Shown: piece after piece, positions 33,473 through 42,377 of the stretch | How the letters are laid out: every line of letters starts with the position of its first letter | How positions within the stretch are numbered: position 1 is the stretch's first letter | Assembly (NCBI RefSeq): GCF_008935055.1 | Contig: NZ_CP043028.1 | Location: forward strand, 819,501-883,500 | Origin: Pseudobutyrivibrio xylanivorans | Lineage (GTDB): Bacteria; Bacillota; Clostridia; Lachnospirales; Lachnospiraceae | Direction: 5' to 3' | Length of the DNA: 64,000 bases | Translations under genes and position numbers: made by a program | The notes under the pieces: model-generated | Database searches by the model: none | Seen by the model: only the letters and a program-made list of their open reading frames with translations | Told to the model about the DNA's origin: nothing

Positions 33473-33501
33473 TTGACTTTTGTCAAAGCACTGAATATTA
33501 T
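33473..33501 (+). promoter_or_regulatory. Promoter of murG
   Basis: TTGACT (33473-33478), 17-base spacer, TATTAT (33496-33501); back to back with the hydrolase promoter. Confidence 0.65.
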
Positions 33502-33554
33502 AGTGTTTAAGCGATTTTTTATATTTTTAACTTTATCAAAGAAGGTATATTTTT

Positions 33555-34616
33555 ATGAAAAAAATAGTTATGACAGGTGGCGGCACAGCTGGCCACGTTA
33601 CACCTAATCTTGCTTTGGTTCCTTTACTTAAGGAAGCAGGTTATGAGATTTCTTATATTGGCTCCTACACTGGCATCGAGAAAAAGCTTGTGGAGGATGC
33701 AGGTATTACTTATTACGGCATTTCATCTGGCAAACTTCGTCGTTACCATGATTGGAAAAATTTCACAGATCCATTCCGCGTAATCAAGGGCTTTTCTGAA
33801 GCTAATCAGCTTCTTAAACATATACAGCCTGATGTTGTTTTTTCTAAGGGCGGATTCGTTTCCGTACCTGTTGTTATGGCTGCAGGTCGTCAGCATATTC
33901 CTGCTATCATTCACGAGTCTGATATGACCCCTGGACTTGCCAATAAGCTTGCCATTCCTTTTGCCACAAAGGTTTGCTGCAACTTTCCTGAAACACTGGC
34001 ATATCTCCCAGAGGGAAAGGCTGTCCACACTGGCTCACCTATTCGTCAAGAGCTTTTCAGCGGCAATAAGGAATCTGGTTTAGCCTTCTGTGGCTTCAAT
34101 GCTGACAAGCCTGTTATGCTTATTATGGGCGGCAGCATAGGCTCGCGCTTCATTAATAATGCAGTTTGGGATTCCCTTGACAAGTTGCTTGAGACGTTCC
34201 AAATCGTCCATCTTGTTGGTAAAGGTAATATCAACAATTCAGTTATTGGTAAGCAGGGTTATCAACAATATGAATTTATCAGTGAACAGCTCAATGATAT
34301 CTTTGCTATGACAGATATTATGATTAGCCGCTCTGGTGCTAATTCTATAAGTGAGATTTTAGCCCTTAAAATCCCAAATATTCTCATTCCCCTTTCTGCT
34401 GCTGCAAGCCGAGGAGATCAGATTCTTAATGCAGAAAGCTATGAGAAACAAGGATTTTCTACTGTACTTCAGGAAGAGGAACTTACGTCAGAATTACTTC
34501 TGAATAGCGTAAATAAAGTATATGAAAATAGAGCTTCCATCATTAGAAAAATGGAAGAATCAAAGTTACTTGATGCTAATTCAGTAATAATGAATTTAAT
34601 AGAAAACATAAAATAA
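33555..34616 (+). CDS. murG: UDP-GlcNAc:undecaprenyl-PP-MurNAc-pentapeptide GlcNAc transferase
   Basis: 353 aa membrane-associated glycosyltransferase that makes lipid II from lipid I. Features: TGGGTAGHVTPNLALVPLL (lipid-I loop, residues 7-25), FSKGGFVSVPVVMAA, IIHESDMTPGLAN, LIMGGSIGSRFIN and SRSGANSISEILAL (UDP-GlcNAc pocket). Length is standard. It is isolated from other mur genes, monocistronic, and ends in a dispersed palindromic repeat. Confidence 0.95.
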   Translation: MKKIVMTGGGTAGHVTPNLALVPLLKEAGYEISYIGSYTGIEKKLVEDAGITYYGISSGKLRRYHDWKNFTDPFRVIKGFSEANQLLKHIQPDVVFSKGGFVSVPVVMAAGRQHIPAIIHESDMTPGLANKLAIPFATKVCCNFPETLAYLPEGKAVHTGSPIRQELFSGNKESGLAFCGFNADKPVMLIMGGSIGSRFINNAVWDSLDKLLETFQIVHLVGKGNINNSVIGKQGYQQYEFISEQLNDIFAMTDIMISRSGANSISEILALKIPNILIPLSAAASRGDQILNAESYEKQGFSTVLQEEELTSELLLNSVNKVYENRASIIRKMEESKLLDANSVIMNLIENIK

Positions 34617-34705
34617 GCCTGTAGCTATCAAGCTCTTAGTGTTACTCAAGCGAAACATTCTACGTTGAGCGGAGTAACACTAATGCTTGAGAGCGTAACA
34701 GGCTT
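34615..34705. repeat. Palindromic intergenic repeat, copy B; two-way terminator
   Basis: 91-base imperfect inverted repeat closed by AAGCCTGT and ACAGGCTT, with AGTGTTACTC / GAGTAACACT inside. Read as the reverse complement it is clearly similar along its length to 2559-2652. It starts at the murG stop and ends eight bases before the HIT gene stop, so it can terminate both convergent genes. Confidence 0.75.
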
Positions 34706-34712
34706 TCATAGT

Positions 34713-35123
34713 CTACATGCTTAATTTCTTAACTACTTCTGCTGTTTCCGCATCAGTAAAGCTCTGGTGATTCCAGTCATTGATTGCTCCATCACCAGCC
34801 CATCTTGGAATAACATGTACATGAAAATGGTGAACTGTCTGTCCTGCAGCTTCACCATTATTTTGTATGATGTTAACGCCGTCACAACCAAGCTCCTTCA
34901 TTGCCTTATTTGCTATCTTCTTTGCAAGAGGAAGAGCTTTTGCAGCAACCTCATCATCAATTTCAAAGAGGTTTGCATAGTGCTCCTTTGGCAAAATAAG
35001 TGCATGTCCCTTTGAAGCTGGTGATGCATCGAGAATAACCTTAAAATCATTGTCCTCATAAATAGAATTTGTAGGAATATCCCCATTTGCAAGCTTGCAG
35101 AAAATACAATTGTTGTCCTTCAT
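34713..35123 (-). CDS. HIT family (HINT-like) nucleotide hydrolase
   Basis: 136 aa, cytoplasmic. The N-terminal CIFCKLANGDIPT has the zinc-type CxxC, and the active site HxHxH lies in VHHFHVHVIPRW (about residues 98-109). HINT proteins hydrolyse nucleoside phosphoramidates; the natural substrate is not known. ATG 35123 follows GGAGG by 8 bases; the GTG in front of it is less likely. Last gene after the flavodoxin-SCP2 gene. Confidence 0.93.
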   Translation of the reverse strand: MKDNNCIFCKLANGDIPTNSIYEDNDFKVILDASPASKGHALILPKEHYANLFEIDDEVAAKALPLAKKIANKAMKELGCDGVNIIQNNGEAAGQTVHHFHVHVIPRWAGDGAINDWNHQSFTDAETAEVVKKLSM

Positions 35124-35141
35124 CACAATATCCTCCGTAAT

Positions 35142-36134
35142 TTAGTTAAAAGTAAAAATTTCATCTAAGGTTCTAAGGGTTCTGAAATTGCCCTTCGCTG
35201 TCATGTCTCCCACAGAAAATGCTCTTTGGAAAGTCTCGCGGCCAGCCACAATATTGTCCATAATACTACCTGTGAGTTTCATGTACACATCTATATTTTC
35301 TTCTTTGCCGTAATGGCAATCCATTCTATCCCCAGATACACCAAGGAAAAGCGGCTGCTCCTTACCATCAATCATAAACAGGTACTTTGCTGCGAACTCA
35401 GGATTTCCCTTAAAATGAATCTCAAAATCATTTATATATTCATTTGAGCTGGTCTCCTGTTTTTTGCCCATCATATCTCTGAACATGCTGGTCAAATCCG
35501 CTATATCTGCCTTCTGAGTCTGAACATATTCATCATCTGAAACGAACTTAGAAAGCTGCTCAGTTTCCTGTGGAGAAAGCTCCAGCTGCTGGGTACGCAA
35601 TATGCTTCTGGTAACAGCCTGATTGCTGGTTGGTAAGCCCTTTGTATGCTGCGAAATCGTGCGATATAAGGTCTCAACCTTCTTTTCGATTATATGAGCA
35701 TACTCAGTGTTCTCGCGAAATTCCTTCACATCTTCCACATATCCGCAGAATCCAGAACATGGAAGTCCACCAAGAATTTCCCATGCATTTTCCAACGTAA
35801 CCATTGCCTCACGCTCGCCATAGGTGGTAGACATAACCACCGGCTGCATGTAGGTAGTAGCCAGTGCTGTCTTATCAGCATAGAGCCAGCAGGCATCCAA
35901 AAACTGATTCATATATCCGCCAATACCAAGCCATTCCACAGTGGTCGCAAGGATGATTCCATCGGCATCCTTCAAGGTCTGAGGCATCATGGAAATAGCA
36001 TTCTTCTGCTCATAAATCTTGTAGGTGTGAACCTCCACCTGAAGCTCTGTGAGCACCTGCTCCATTCTGCCGATAACATAAAGTGTTGGGTCCTCAAGCA
36101 GACCCCTACCGCCGTAGTAAATGTTTACTTTCAT
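35142..36134 (-). CDS. Flavodoxin-fold NAD(P)H oxidoreductase fused to an SCP2-like domain
   Basis: 330 aa in two parts. Residues 1-180 look like an FMN-binding flavodoxin fold: KVNIYYGGRGLLEDPTLYVI, then DADGIILATTVEWLGIGGYM and an MSTTYGEREA turn. Residues about 230-330 look like SCP2/sterol-carrier fold: EIHFKGNPEFAAKYLFMIDG, VYMKLTGSIMDNIVAGRETF, FSVGDMTAKGN. The pairing suggests a reductase with a hydrophobic-ligand module; the reaction is unknown. Situated between the rhomboid and HIT genes. Confidence 0.75.
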   Translation of the reverse strand: MKVNIYYGGRGLLEDPTLYVIGRMEQVLTELQVEVHTYKIYEQKNAISMMPQTLKDADGIILATTVEWLGIGGYMNQFLDACWLYADKTALATTYMQPVVMSTTYGEREAMVTLENAWEILGGLPCSGFCGYVEDVKEFRENTEYAHIIEKKVETLYRTISQHTKGLPTSNQAVTRSILRTQQLELSPQETEQLSKFVSDDEYVQTQKADIADLTSMFRDMMGKKQETSSNEYINDFEIHFKGNPEFAAKYLFMIDGKEQPLFLGVSGDRMDCHYGKEENIDVYMKLTGSIMDNIVAGRETFQRAFSVGDMTAKGNFRTLRTLDEIFTFN

Positions 36135-36164
36135 AATAGCCCCCCGACTTTTACGTCTCTTACC

Positions 36165-36848
36165 TTAAGTATAGGGATTTTCCTCCCCAAAATCAACGGA
36201 ACCATTTTCCTTTGGGGCCTTAATCGCCCTTATGATAGTTGGTATTCCATATGAGAAAAAGGTGAGAATTATTCCAGTCAAAAGTCCACCAAGATGCCCC
36301 ACATTATCAGTTCCCGCTGTTGCAAAGCCAAAATAAAGAGTCAGTGCTGCCATAAAGAGCATTCGCTTCGTATTAATCCCCTCGTATTTTCCCTTATGGC
36401 ATATAACAACAATAATCATACCTCCAACTATACCAAATATAGCCCCTGAGGCCCCTGCCACAATATCATTCTTTCCCATCAGGCACATATAAAAGAACGA
36501 CAAAAAAGAACCTGCCAGGCCTGAGCCAAGGTAGATTCCAACATATCTAGTGGTACCTACCGCCCTCTCAAAAATCTGCCCCAGCAAAAATAAAAGTAGC
36601 ATATTATTTGCCAAATGCTCGATTCCAAAATGCATAAAGGTAGCTGTAACAAGGCGGTACCACTCATGATTATATAAAACAAGATACGGATTCATAGCAC
36701 CATTATTTAACATAAAGGCACCATTCTCCGTATCTCCAATAAATTCCAGCACAATAAAGACAATTATATTAATTGCCACAAGCACAAATGTAACTGGACC
36801 GTTTTTAGGATTTAAAAAATCTTCTTTATTACTTTTCACACTAAGCAA
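36165..36848 (-). CDS. Rhomboid family intramembrane serine protease
   Basis: 227 aa with about six membrane segments. The catalytic serine lies in GASGAIFGIVGG (about residue 130), and the histidine in NVGHLGGLLTG (about 185); the HFGIEHLANNMLLLFLLG segment carries the conserved Asn/His of helix 2. A short cytosolic tail follows. It cleaves membrane proteins within the bilayer; targets unknown. It overlaps dapA by 8 bases. Confidence 0.93.
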   Translation of the reverse strand: MLSVKSNKEDFLNPKNGPVTFVLVAINIIVFIVLEFIGDTENGAFMLNNGAMNPYLVLYNHEWYRLVTATFMHFGIEHLANNMLLLFLLGQIFERAVGTTRYVGIYLGSGLAGSFLSFFYMCLMGKNDIVAGASGAIFGIVGGMIIVVICHKGKYEGINTKRMLFMAALTLYFGFATAGTDNVGHLGGLLTGIILTFFSYGIPTIIRAIKAPKENGSVDFGEENPYT

Positions 36849-37734
36849 GCATTTCCTGTGGCATGCGGCTTAACAGCTGACTCATAGCCACTTTATGCTT
36901 ATCCTCCATCTCTGTAAGTGGGAGTCTTAGACTTCCTACATTAAATCCTAACATATTCATAGTGGATTTAACAGGGATTGGATTTACCTCGCAGAAAAGC
37001 GCATCTACAAGCTCGAGATAATCAAGCTGAAGTTTGCGAGCTTTGTTTTCATTTCCCTCAAGGTATGACATAACCATGTCGTGTGTCCCTTTTGGGGCAA
37101 CATTTGAAAGCACGGAAATAACTCCTATTCCGCCAAGTGAAAGAATTGGGACTATCTGGTCGTCATTTCCTGAATATATATCAAGGCATCCGCGGCAAAG
37201 GCTTGCAAGCTTTGTAATCTGAGAAATATCGCCACAAGCTTCCTTAATACCAACAATATTTTTATTCTCAAGTCCAAGCTTCATAGCAGTCTCTGGCAAA
37301 ATATTGCAGCCAGTACGACTAGGCACGTTGTACATAATGATTGGAAGGTCGATTTCCTTTGCAATTGTAGAATAGTGCTGGTACAAACCATCCTGTGTTG
37401 CCTTGTTATAAAATGGTGTAACAATAAGAAGTCCATCTACTCCAAGAGCCTGAATCTTCTTTGAAAAATCAATTACAAGACGAGTAGAATTACCGCCAGA
37501 GCCTGCAATAACAGGGATTCGGTGATTTACTCTCTTAACTGTAAATTCAATAACAGAAAGCTTCTCTTCCTCGCTCATTGTTGCTGGCTCACCTGTAGTA
37601 CCGCACACAATAATAGCATCTGTTCCGCCTTCAATCTGTCTGTCAATTAGAGTTCCAAGCATGTCATAATTTACGGTTTCATCTTCATTGAATGGAGTGA
37701 TTAATGCTACTCCTGCACCTCTAAATAATGTCAT
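36841..37734 (-). CDS. dapA: 4-hydroxy-tetrahydrodipicolinate synthase
   Basis: 297 aa, condenses pyruvate and aspartate semialdehyde in lysine/DAP synthesis. Motifs: GAGVALITPF, GTTGEPATMSEEEK, the tyrosine in YNVPSRTG and Schiff-base lysine in VGIKEACGD. The frame is open to 37860, but ATG 37734 has AAGGAGG six bases upstream and overlaps the end of murE by 14 bases. In operon with dapF and murE. Confidence 0.96.
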   Translation of the reverse strand: MTLFRGAGVALITPFNEDETVNYDMLGTLIDRQIEGGTDAIIVCGTTGEPATMSEEEKLSVIEFTVKRVNHRIPVIAGSGGNSTRLVIDFSKKIQALGVDGLLIVTPFYNKATQDGLYQHYSTIAKEIDLPIIMYNVPSRTGCNILPETAMKLGLENKNIVGIKEACGDISQITKLASLCRGCLDIYSGNDDQIVPILSLGGIGVISVLSNVAPKGTHDMVMSYLEGNENKARKLQLDYLELVDALFCEVNPIPVKSTMNMLGFNVGSLRLPLTEMEDKHKVAMSQLLSRMPQEMLA

Positions 37735-39193
37735 TGCCGTCCTCCTTAATAATCTCTGCAATGAGCTCTCGCTCGTCCATATGGTGCTTAACACCCTTAA
37801 TTTCCTGATAATCCTCGTGGCCCTTACCTGCAAGAACGATGATGTCACCGTCCTTTGCATTTGTAAGACAATATCTAATGGCTTCCTTACGGTCTGGCAC
37901 TGTTACGTACTCACCATCAGCCTTCTTAACACCGATTAAGATGTCGTTAATAATATCCATAGGCTCCTCGTTACGTGGGTTGTCAGATGTGACAACTGTA
38001 AGATCTGCAAGCTTTGAGCTAACCTCACCCATTTCGTAACGGCGGCTCTTTGCGCGGTTTCCACCACATCCAAACATACACACAAGTCTGCCTGGCTCGT
38101 AAGCCCTGAGTGTTGTAAGAAGGCTCTCAAGTGCCATGGCATTATGTGCATAGTCAATCATAACTGTAAACTTGCTTGAAACTGGAACAAGCTCGATACG
38201 CCCCTTTACATGCACATTCATAAGTGCTGACTTAATCTTGTCCTCAGCTACATTAAACTGCTTGCAGATAGCAACAGCAGTAAGTGAATTATAAACAGAA
38301 AATGCACCTGGTACATTTACCTCTACTGTCATATCTTCCTTGCCAGTTATGTGGTAACGAACTCCAAGAGCACCGTTTTCATTAAGAAGCTCTACATTTT
38401 CAGCAATAAGGTCGTTGTCCTTGCCGTAGCCGTATTTGATAACCTCACAAGTGTGTCCCTTAAGGATGCCTTCGATGTGCTCGCTGTCTCCGTTGAAGAT
38501 ACCTGTCTTACACTGCTGGAAAAGTAAGCTCTTGCAGTACATATAGTCCTCGAAATCCTTGTGCTCATTGTCACCGATGTGGTCTGGCTCAAGGTTTGTA
38601 AATACACCAATGTCAAAAGTGAAACCTGAAACTCTGTGAAGCATAAGTGCCTGTGAGCTAACCTCCATAACTACTGCATCAAGCCCAGCCTCTACCATCT
38701 GAGCAAAAAGCTCCTGTACACGGTAAGACTCTGGAGTAGTGTTAACTGCAGGAATACGCTCGTCACCTACGATAGACTCGATTGTTCCGATAAGACCTGT
38801 CTTGATTCCTGCACTATCGAGAATAGACTTTACCATATATGTGGTAGTAGTCTTTCCCTTTGTACCAGTGATACCGATAGTCTTAAGCTTTTCAGCTGGA
38901 TGACCAAAGTATGCTGCTGATGTATATGCAAGCGCCTCACGGCTGTTCTTAACTTTAATATATGTGATACCATCAACTGGCTCTACATCCTTCTCGATGA
39001 TGATTACGCTTGCACCCTTTTCGATTACATCAGGGATGAAATCATGAGCATCTCTAACTGTACCTGAGATACAAACGAATACGCTATCCTTTTCTACTTT
39101 TCTTGAATCATATGTAAGTGTGCTGATTTCACGATCAAGCTCACCTGCATAAAGTTCGTAATTTAATTTATCTAATAACTCAACTAATTTCAT
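37721..39193 (-). CDS. murE: UDP-MurNAc-L-Ala-D-Glu:meso-DAP ligase
   Basis: 490 aa ATP-dependent Mur ligase. P-loop GITGTKGKTTTTYMVKS (about residues 102-118), AVNTTPESYRVQEL, EVSSQALMLHRVSG and the DNPRNEEPM motif near residue 400, whose DNPR is specific for meso-diaminopimelate. That agrees with dapA and dapF on both sides. ATG 39193 is preceded by CGAGG at six bases and lies one base after the dapF stop. Confidence 0.95.
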   Translation of the reverse strand: MKLVELLDKLNYELYAGELDREISTLTYDSRKVEKDSVFVCISGTVRDAHDFIPDVIEKGASVIIIEKDVEPVDGITYIKVKNSREALAYTSAAYFGHPAEKLKTIGITGTKGKTTTTYMVKSILDSAGIKTGLIGTIESIVGDERIPAVNTTPESYRVQELFAQMVEAGLDAVVMEVSSQALMLHRVSGFTFDIGVFTNLEPDHIGDNEHKDFEDYMYCKSLLFQQCKTGIFNGDSEHIEGILKGHTCEVIKYGYGKDNDLIAENVELLNENGALGVRYHITGKEDMTVEVNVPGAFSVYNSLTAVAICKQFNVAEDKIKSALMNVHVKGRIELVPVSSKFTVMIDYAHNAMALESLLTTLRAYEPGRLVCMFGCGGNRAKSRRYEMGEVSSKLADLTVVTSDNPRNEEPMDIINDILIGVKKADGEYVTVPDRKEAIRYCLTNAKDGDIIVLAGKGHEDYQEIKGVKHHMDERELIAEIIKEDGNDII

Positions 39194-39194
39194 A

Positions 39195-40028
39195 TTAAAC
39201 CTCGATTTCTCCATTAAAGACTTCAGTTGCTGGTCCTGTCATGAATACGTGATTTGTCGCGCGGTCGTATTCGATTGTAAGGTCGCCACCTCTTAAGTGA
39301 ACTAATACCTTATCATCTGTCTTTCCATTTAAGATACATGCCATAACAGTGGCGCAAGTTCCTGTTCCGCAAGCCCAAGTCTCGGCAGAGCCTCGCTCCC
39401 AAACTCGCATATTTGCCTCTGTTCTTGAAAGCACCTGAACAAACTCAGTGTTTGTGCGCTTTGGGAATCTCTCGTGATTCTCAAACTGTGGGCCATACTT
39501 TTCAAGCTCAAAATGCTCTGTATCATCTACGAATATAACTGCGTGTGGGTTTCCCATGGAAACGCAAGTCATATTCCAAGTCTTTCCACCAACCTCGATT
39601 GGAGCATCGATTACCTTATCTCCATCTGCAACTACTGGAATCTGCGAAGGCTCAAGAATTGGCTCACCCATATCTACGCGAACCTGCTGCACATTACCAT
39701 TTTCTACATATAATGTGAGATATTTGATGCCTGCTCCTGACTCAACTGAAATCTCAGTCTTGTCTGTAAGCTTATGATCGTAAACATATTTTGCTACGCA
39801 GCGGATGCCGTTTCCGCACATCTCAGCCTCTGAGCCATCTGCGTTATATATTCTCATTCTGAAATCTGCTACATCACTTGGTCCTATTGTGATAAGGCCA
39901 TCTGAGCCTATTCCGAAATGTCTGTCACTAACTTTAGTAGAAACTTCTGCTGGGTTTTCAACCTTCTCTTCAAAGAGATTTACATATACGTAATCGTTAC
40001 CGCAGCCGTGCATTTTTGTAAATTTCAT
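39195..40028 (-). CDS. dapF: Diaminopimelate epimerase
   Basis: 277 aa cofactor-independent racemase converting LL- to meso-DAP. The two catalytic cysteines are in EMCGNGIRCVAKY and WACGTGTCATV; the substrate segment KMHGCGNDYVYVN is at the N-terminus. First gene of dapF-murE-dapA-rhomboid. AAAGGACAAAT precedes its ATG. Confidence 0.96.
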   Translation of the reverse strand: MKFTKMHGCGNDYVYVNLFEEKVENPAEVSTKVSDRHFGIGSDGLITIGPSDVADFRMRIYNADGSEAEMCGNGIRCVAKYVYDHKLTDKTEISVESGAGIKYLTLYVENGNVQQVRVDMGEPILEPSQIPVVADGDKVIDAPIEVGGKTWNMTCVSMGNPHAVIFVDDTEHFELEKYGPQFENHERFPKRTNTEFVQVLSRTEANMRVWERGSAETWACGTGTCATVMACILNGKTDDKVLVHLRGGDLTIEYDRATNHVFMTGPATEVFNGEIEV

Positions 40029-40196
40029 ATTTGTCCTTTCGAATCTAATCGACAGTTCTTTTATCTTAATTTAAGTATATACCGCACTTTCTAAAGCGAT
40101 AATATCAGTTAGTGTTTAAAATGTTGCAAATAGTGCTATTGAGTTTTATACTCAAGGTGGAATAATACTATGGAATTGTGAAGAAAGGATGACGTC

Positions 40197-41054
40197 ATGA
40201 CCGAATACAGCAAAAAAGGTTACCTATATTCCAACTTCAAAATTTTCCATTTATCAGATTCAAACCTTGGTGAAATTGATTTTCATTATCACGATTTCCA
40301 CAAGGTTTTAATCCACCTATCTGGGAATACGTCCTATTCTATAGAAGGACAGAATTTTGATTTACAGGCAAACGATATTGTCTTTGTAAATGCCGGCGAA
40401 GTTCATCGCCCAATTTTCCATGATAATTCCACTTACGAGCGAATTATCATATATATATCTAAGGAGTTTTTGGCTGAATATAGCCAAACTGATAATGATT
40501 TATCCTATTGCTTTAGAAATGCAATAGAGAATGGTTCACATGTTTTGCGACTCCATTCCTTTAAGAATTCTCGTGTAGCTGCCACAGTAGGCAAGCTTAC
40601 TTCAAATCTTGGAAAAGATGATTATGCAAACGAACTTTTCATGCAGGTACTCTTCCTTGAATTTATGGTAGAGCTAAATCGCGCTGCCATAAGTAATGAG
40701 GTGGAATATCTATCTACAAGCTATTCTGGCAGCAAAATCAATTCCATCATTAATTATATTAATGAAAACCTAACATCAGATTTATCAGTTGATGCTATAG
40801 CAGGACAGTTCTACCTTTCCCGCTACTATCTCATGCATACCTTCAAGGATGAGACTGGCTACACCATCGGCAACTACATCACTATCAAGCGCCTAGCCCT
40901 AGCTCAGTCATTAATCGACGCTGGCAAGCCAATCGCTGATGCCGCAGAACAATCTGGCTTTGGTACCTATTCCACTTTCCTGCGTGCATACAAAAAGACC
41001 TATGGCACCAGCCCTAAAAAGAAGGCGGCGTCACAGGCCTCACTGTCATTTTAA
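40197..41054 (+). CDS. AraC family transcription regulator
   Basis: 285 aa. The N-terminal half is a cupin-like sensing domain (DFHYHDFHKVLIHLSGN, VFVNAGEVHRP); the C-terminal 100 residues hold two helix-turn-helix units (LTSDLSVDAIAGQFYLSRYY and ADAAEQSGFGTYSTFLRAYK, ending SPKK). Probably senses a sugar or small molecule. Divergent from dapF and convergent with the AAA ATPase gene two bases away; its target genes are not obvious. Confidence 0.92.
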   Translation: MTEYSKKGYLYSNFKIFHLSDSNLGEIDFHYHDFHKVLIHLSGNTSYSIEGQNFDLQANDIVFVNAGEVHRPIFHDNSTYERIIIYISKEFLAEYSQTDNDLSYCFRNAIENGSHVLRLHSFKNSRVAATVGKLTSNLGKDDYANELFMQVLFLEFMVELNRAAISNEVEYLSTSYSGSKINSIINYINENLTSDLSVDAIAGQFYLSRYYLMHTFKDETGYTIGNYITIKRLALAQSLIDAGKPIADAAEQSGFGTYSTFLRAYKKTYGTSPKKKAASQASLSF

Positions 41055-41055
41055 T

Positions 41056-42096
41056 TTATATTGTCTGATGCTGAACAAACTCCTTAAAAAATGGAAGAGC
41101 AAAACATAATCTTCCATAGGCCCCATCTGACTTAAGAATCCCGGAGTTTTCCAACGTACTTTGATATGATGAAAAATTATTTGAATCCATCTGGATGCTC
41201 TCTCTTACTGTCTTAACAGATACATTATCCTCAAAACCTGAAATTGCTCCTGATACTTTTTGTTCTGCAGGGGATAATTCTTCCCATATCTTCTCATAAG
41301 AGCTTTCTTCAAGGCTGGTCTTATACTCAAAAAGTATCTTATCATCAACTGTTTTCTTTTTTGATTCAAATAAATAATAGCCCAGTATCTGAAATCCATA
41401 TGAATATCCGTCAGTTAACTTCGCCATCTCAAACGATTCTGCCTCACCTATTCCAAAAATCTCTTCATATTGCTTTGCCATTCGCCTCATATTTAACGCA
41501 CTAAGTGATACCTTAGGTGCTCTCTTTAAAAATGTTTGTGAGCGATTATTCTGCAAGGCTCTAACATTCTTATATAAGCCTGTCATTAATACAAACACAG
41601 GTAATTTTTCTCGTAAGCAATGCTGATAATAAGTTGTAAACTCTCTTACATTCTTTGAATTAATCACTTCATCTATTGTTATTAATACTTTGATATCATG
41701 CTTTGCCAATGTTTTTAGCATTGAATCTATATCAAGCTGTATATCTGAATATTTTTCATCTTTATCAAGTGCTATAGATACTCCTTTTATCGAGACATCG
41801 AATTTAACCTTTGGAAATTTTCCCTGTGTTTTCTTATATAAATTTGCCGCAAGCGAATTTAACATATCTGTCTCTACATTTAGATCGATATGAAGCCATT
41901 TTTTATCTTCTGCAAGTCTATGAGAAACAGCTGTCATCAGTACGGTTTTTCCTGATCCTCTTGCTCCAAGTAACAAATACATATGTGTAGACGGTATTTC
42001 CGAATTAAATGTATTTATTATCTTGTTCTGTTCTTCTGTTCTAGGAATGTATAAATTTGGTTCTGTTCCAAAATCTAAGCTAAACGGATTATTCAT
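41056..42096 (-). CDS. AAA/STAND-type ATPase, ORC-Cdc6-like
   Basis: 346 aa. Walker A GARGSGKT at residues 44-51, Walker B VLITIDEV at about 137-144, a sensor-like MTGLYKNV after it and a C-terminal winged-helix-like region (about 270-340: AEQKVSGAISGFEDNVSVKT). Such single-gene P-loop proteins of unknown job are often mobile or defence linked; no partner is seen here. AGGAGG lies six bases before the ATG. Upstream are 11 TATTAC repeats, most at 10-bp spacing, which may be its own control sites. Confidence 0.78.
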   Translation of the reverse strand: MNNPFSLDFGTEPNLYIPRTEEQNKIINTFNSEIPSTHMYLLLGARGSGKTVLMTAVSHRLAEDKKWLHIDLNVETDMLNSLAANLYKKTQGKFPKVKFDVSIKGVSIALDKDEKYSDIQLDIDSMLKTLAKHDIKVLITIDEVINSKNVREFTTYYQHCLREKLPVFVLMTGLYKNVRALQNNRSQTFLKRAPKVSLSALNMRRMAKQYEEIFGIGEAESFEMAKLTDGYSYGFQILGYYLFESKKKTVDDKILFEYKTSLEESSYEKIWEELSPAEQKVSGAISGFEDNVSVKTVRESIQMDSNNFSSYQSTLENSGILKSDGAYGRLCFALPFFKEFVQHQTI

Positions 42097-42110
42097 AGAT
42101 GACCTCCTCG

Positions 42111-42292
42111 TATTACTACTTATTACATGTTTATAATCATCTTACAACTTATTACATGTTTTATTTTATGTTACAACTTATTACAGGTTATTACAACTTT
42201 TATTCTTGCCTTCTAGTATGCACACATATTACTATTTATTACAACTTATTACTACTTATTACTGTTTTCAAGTTCCTATTACTGTTTATTAC
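42111..42292. repeat. Array of eleven TATTAC hexamers in 10-bp phase
   Basis: TATTAC starts at 42111, 42121, 42150, 42179, 42189, 42227, 42237, 42247, 42257, 42277 and 42287, mostly preceded by ACT or CTT. Within the clusters the steps are 10 or 20 bases; between them 29, 29 and 38. The region has no gene and lies between the AAA ATPase start and the terminator of the next gene. Phasing with the helix suggests cooperative protein binding. Confidence 0.75.
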
Positions 42293-42324
42293 TGTTTTAA
42301 TATTTTAATTATTTTCTATGCAAA

Positions 42325-42371
42325 AAGACCTGTGCCCCCAGCCCTTGTTAAAGACTGAAGCACAGGCTTTT
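42325..42371 (-). terminator. Terminator after the anti-sigma-linked membrane protein gene
   Basis: On the minus strand GCCTGTGC and GCACAGG form a stem around a long loop; TCTTTTTGC follows. Confidence 0.7.
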
Positions 42372-42377
42372 CTTCCC

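Noticed and set aside
35694..36254. 186-codon plus-strand open frame
   Set aside because: Antisense to the flavodoxin-SCP2 and rhomboid genes, no SD, no recognisable pattern.
42111..42292. Replication origin with DnaA boxes
   Set aside because: The hexamer TATTAC is unlike TTATCCACA, and no dnaA or dnaN adjoins.
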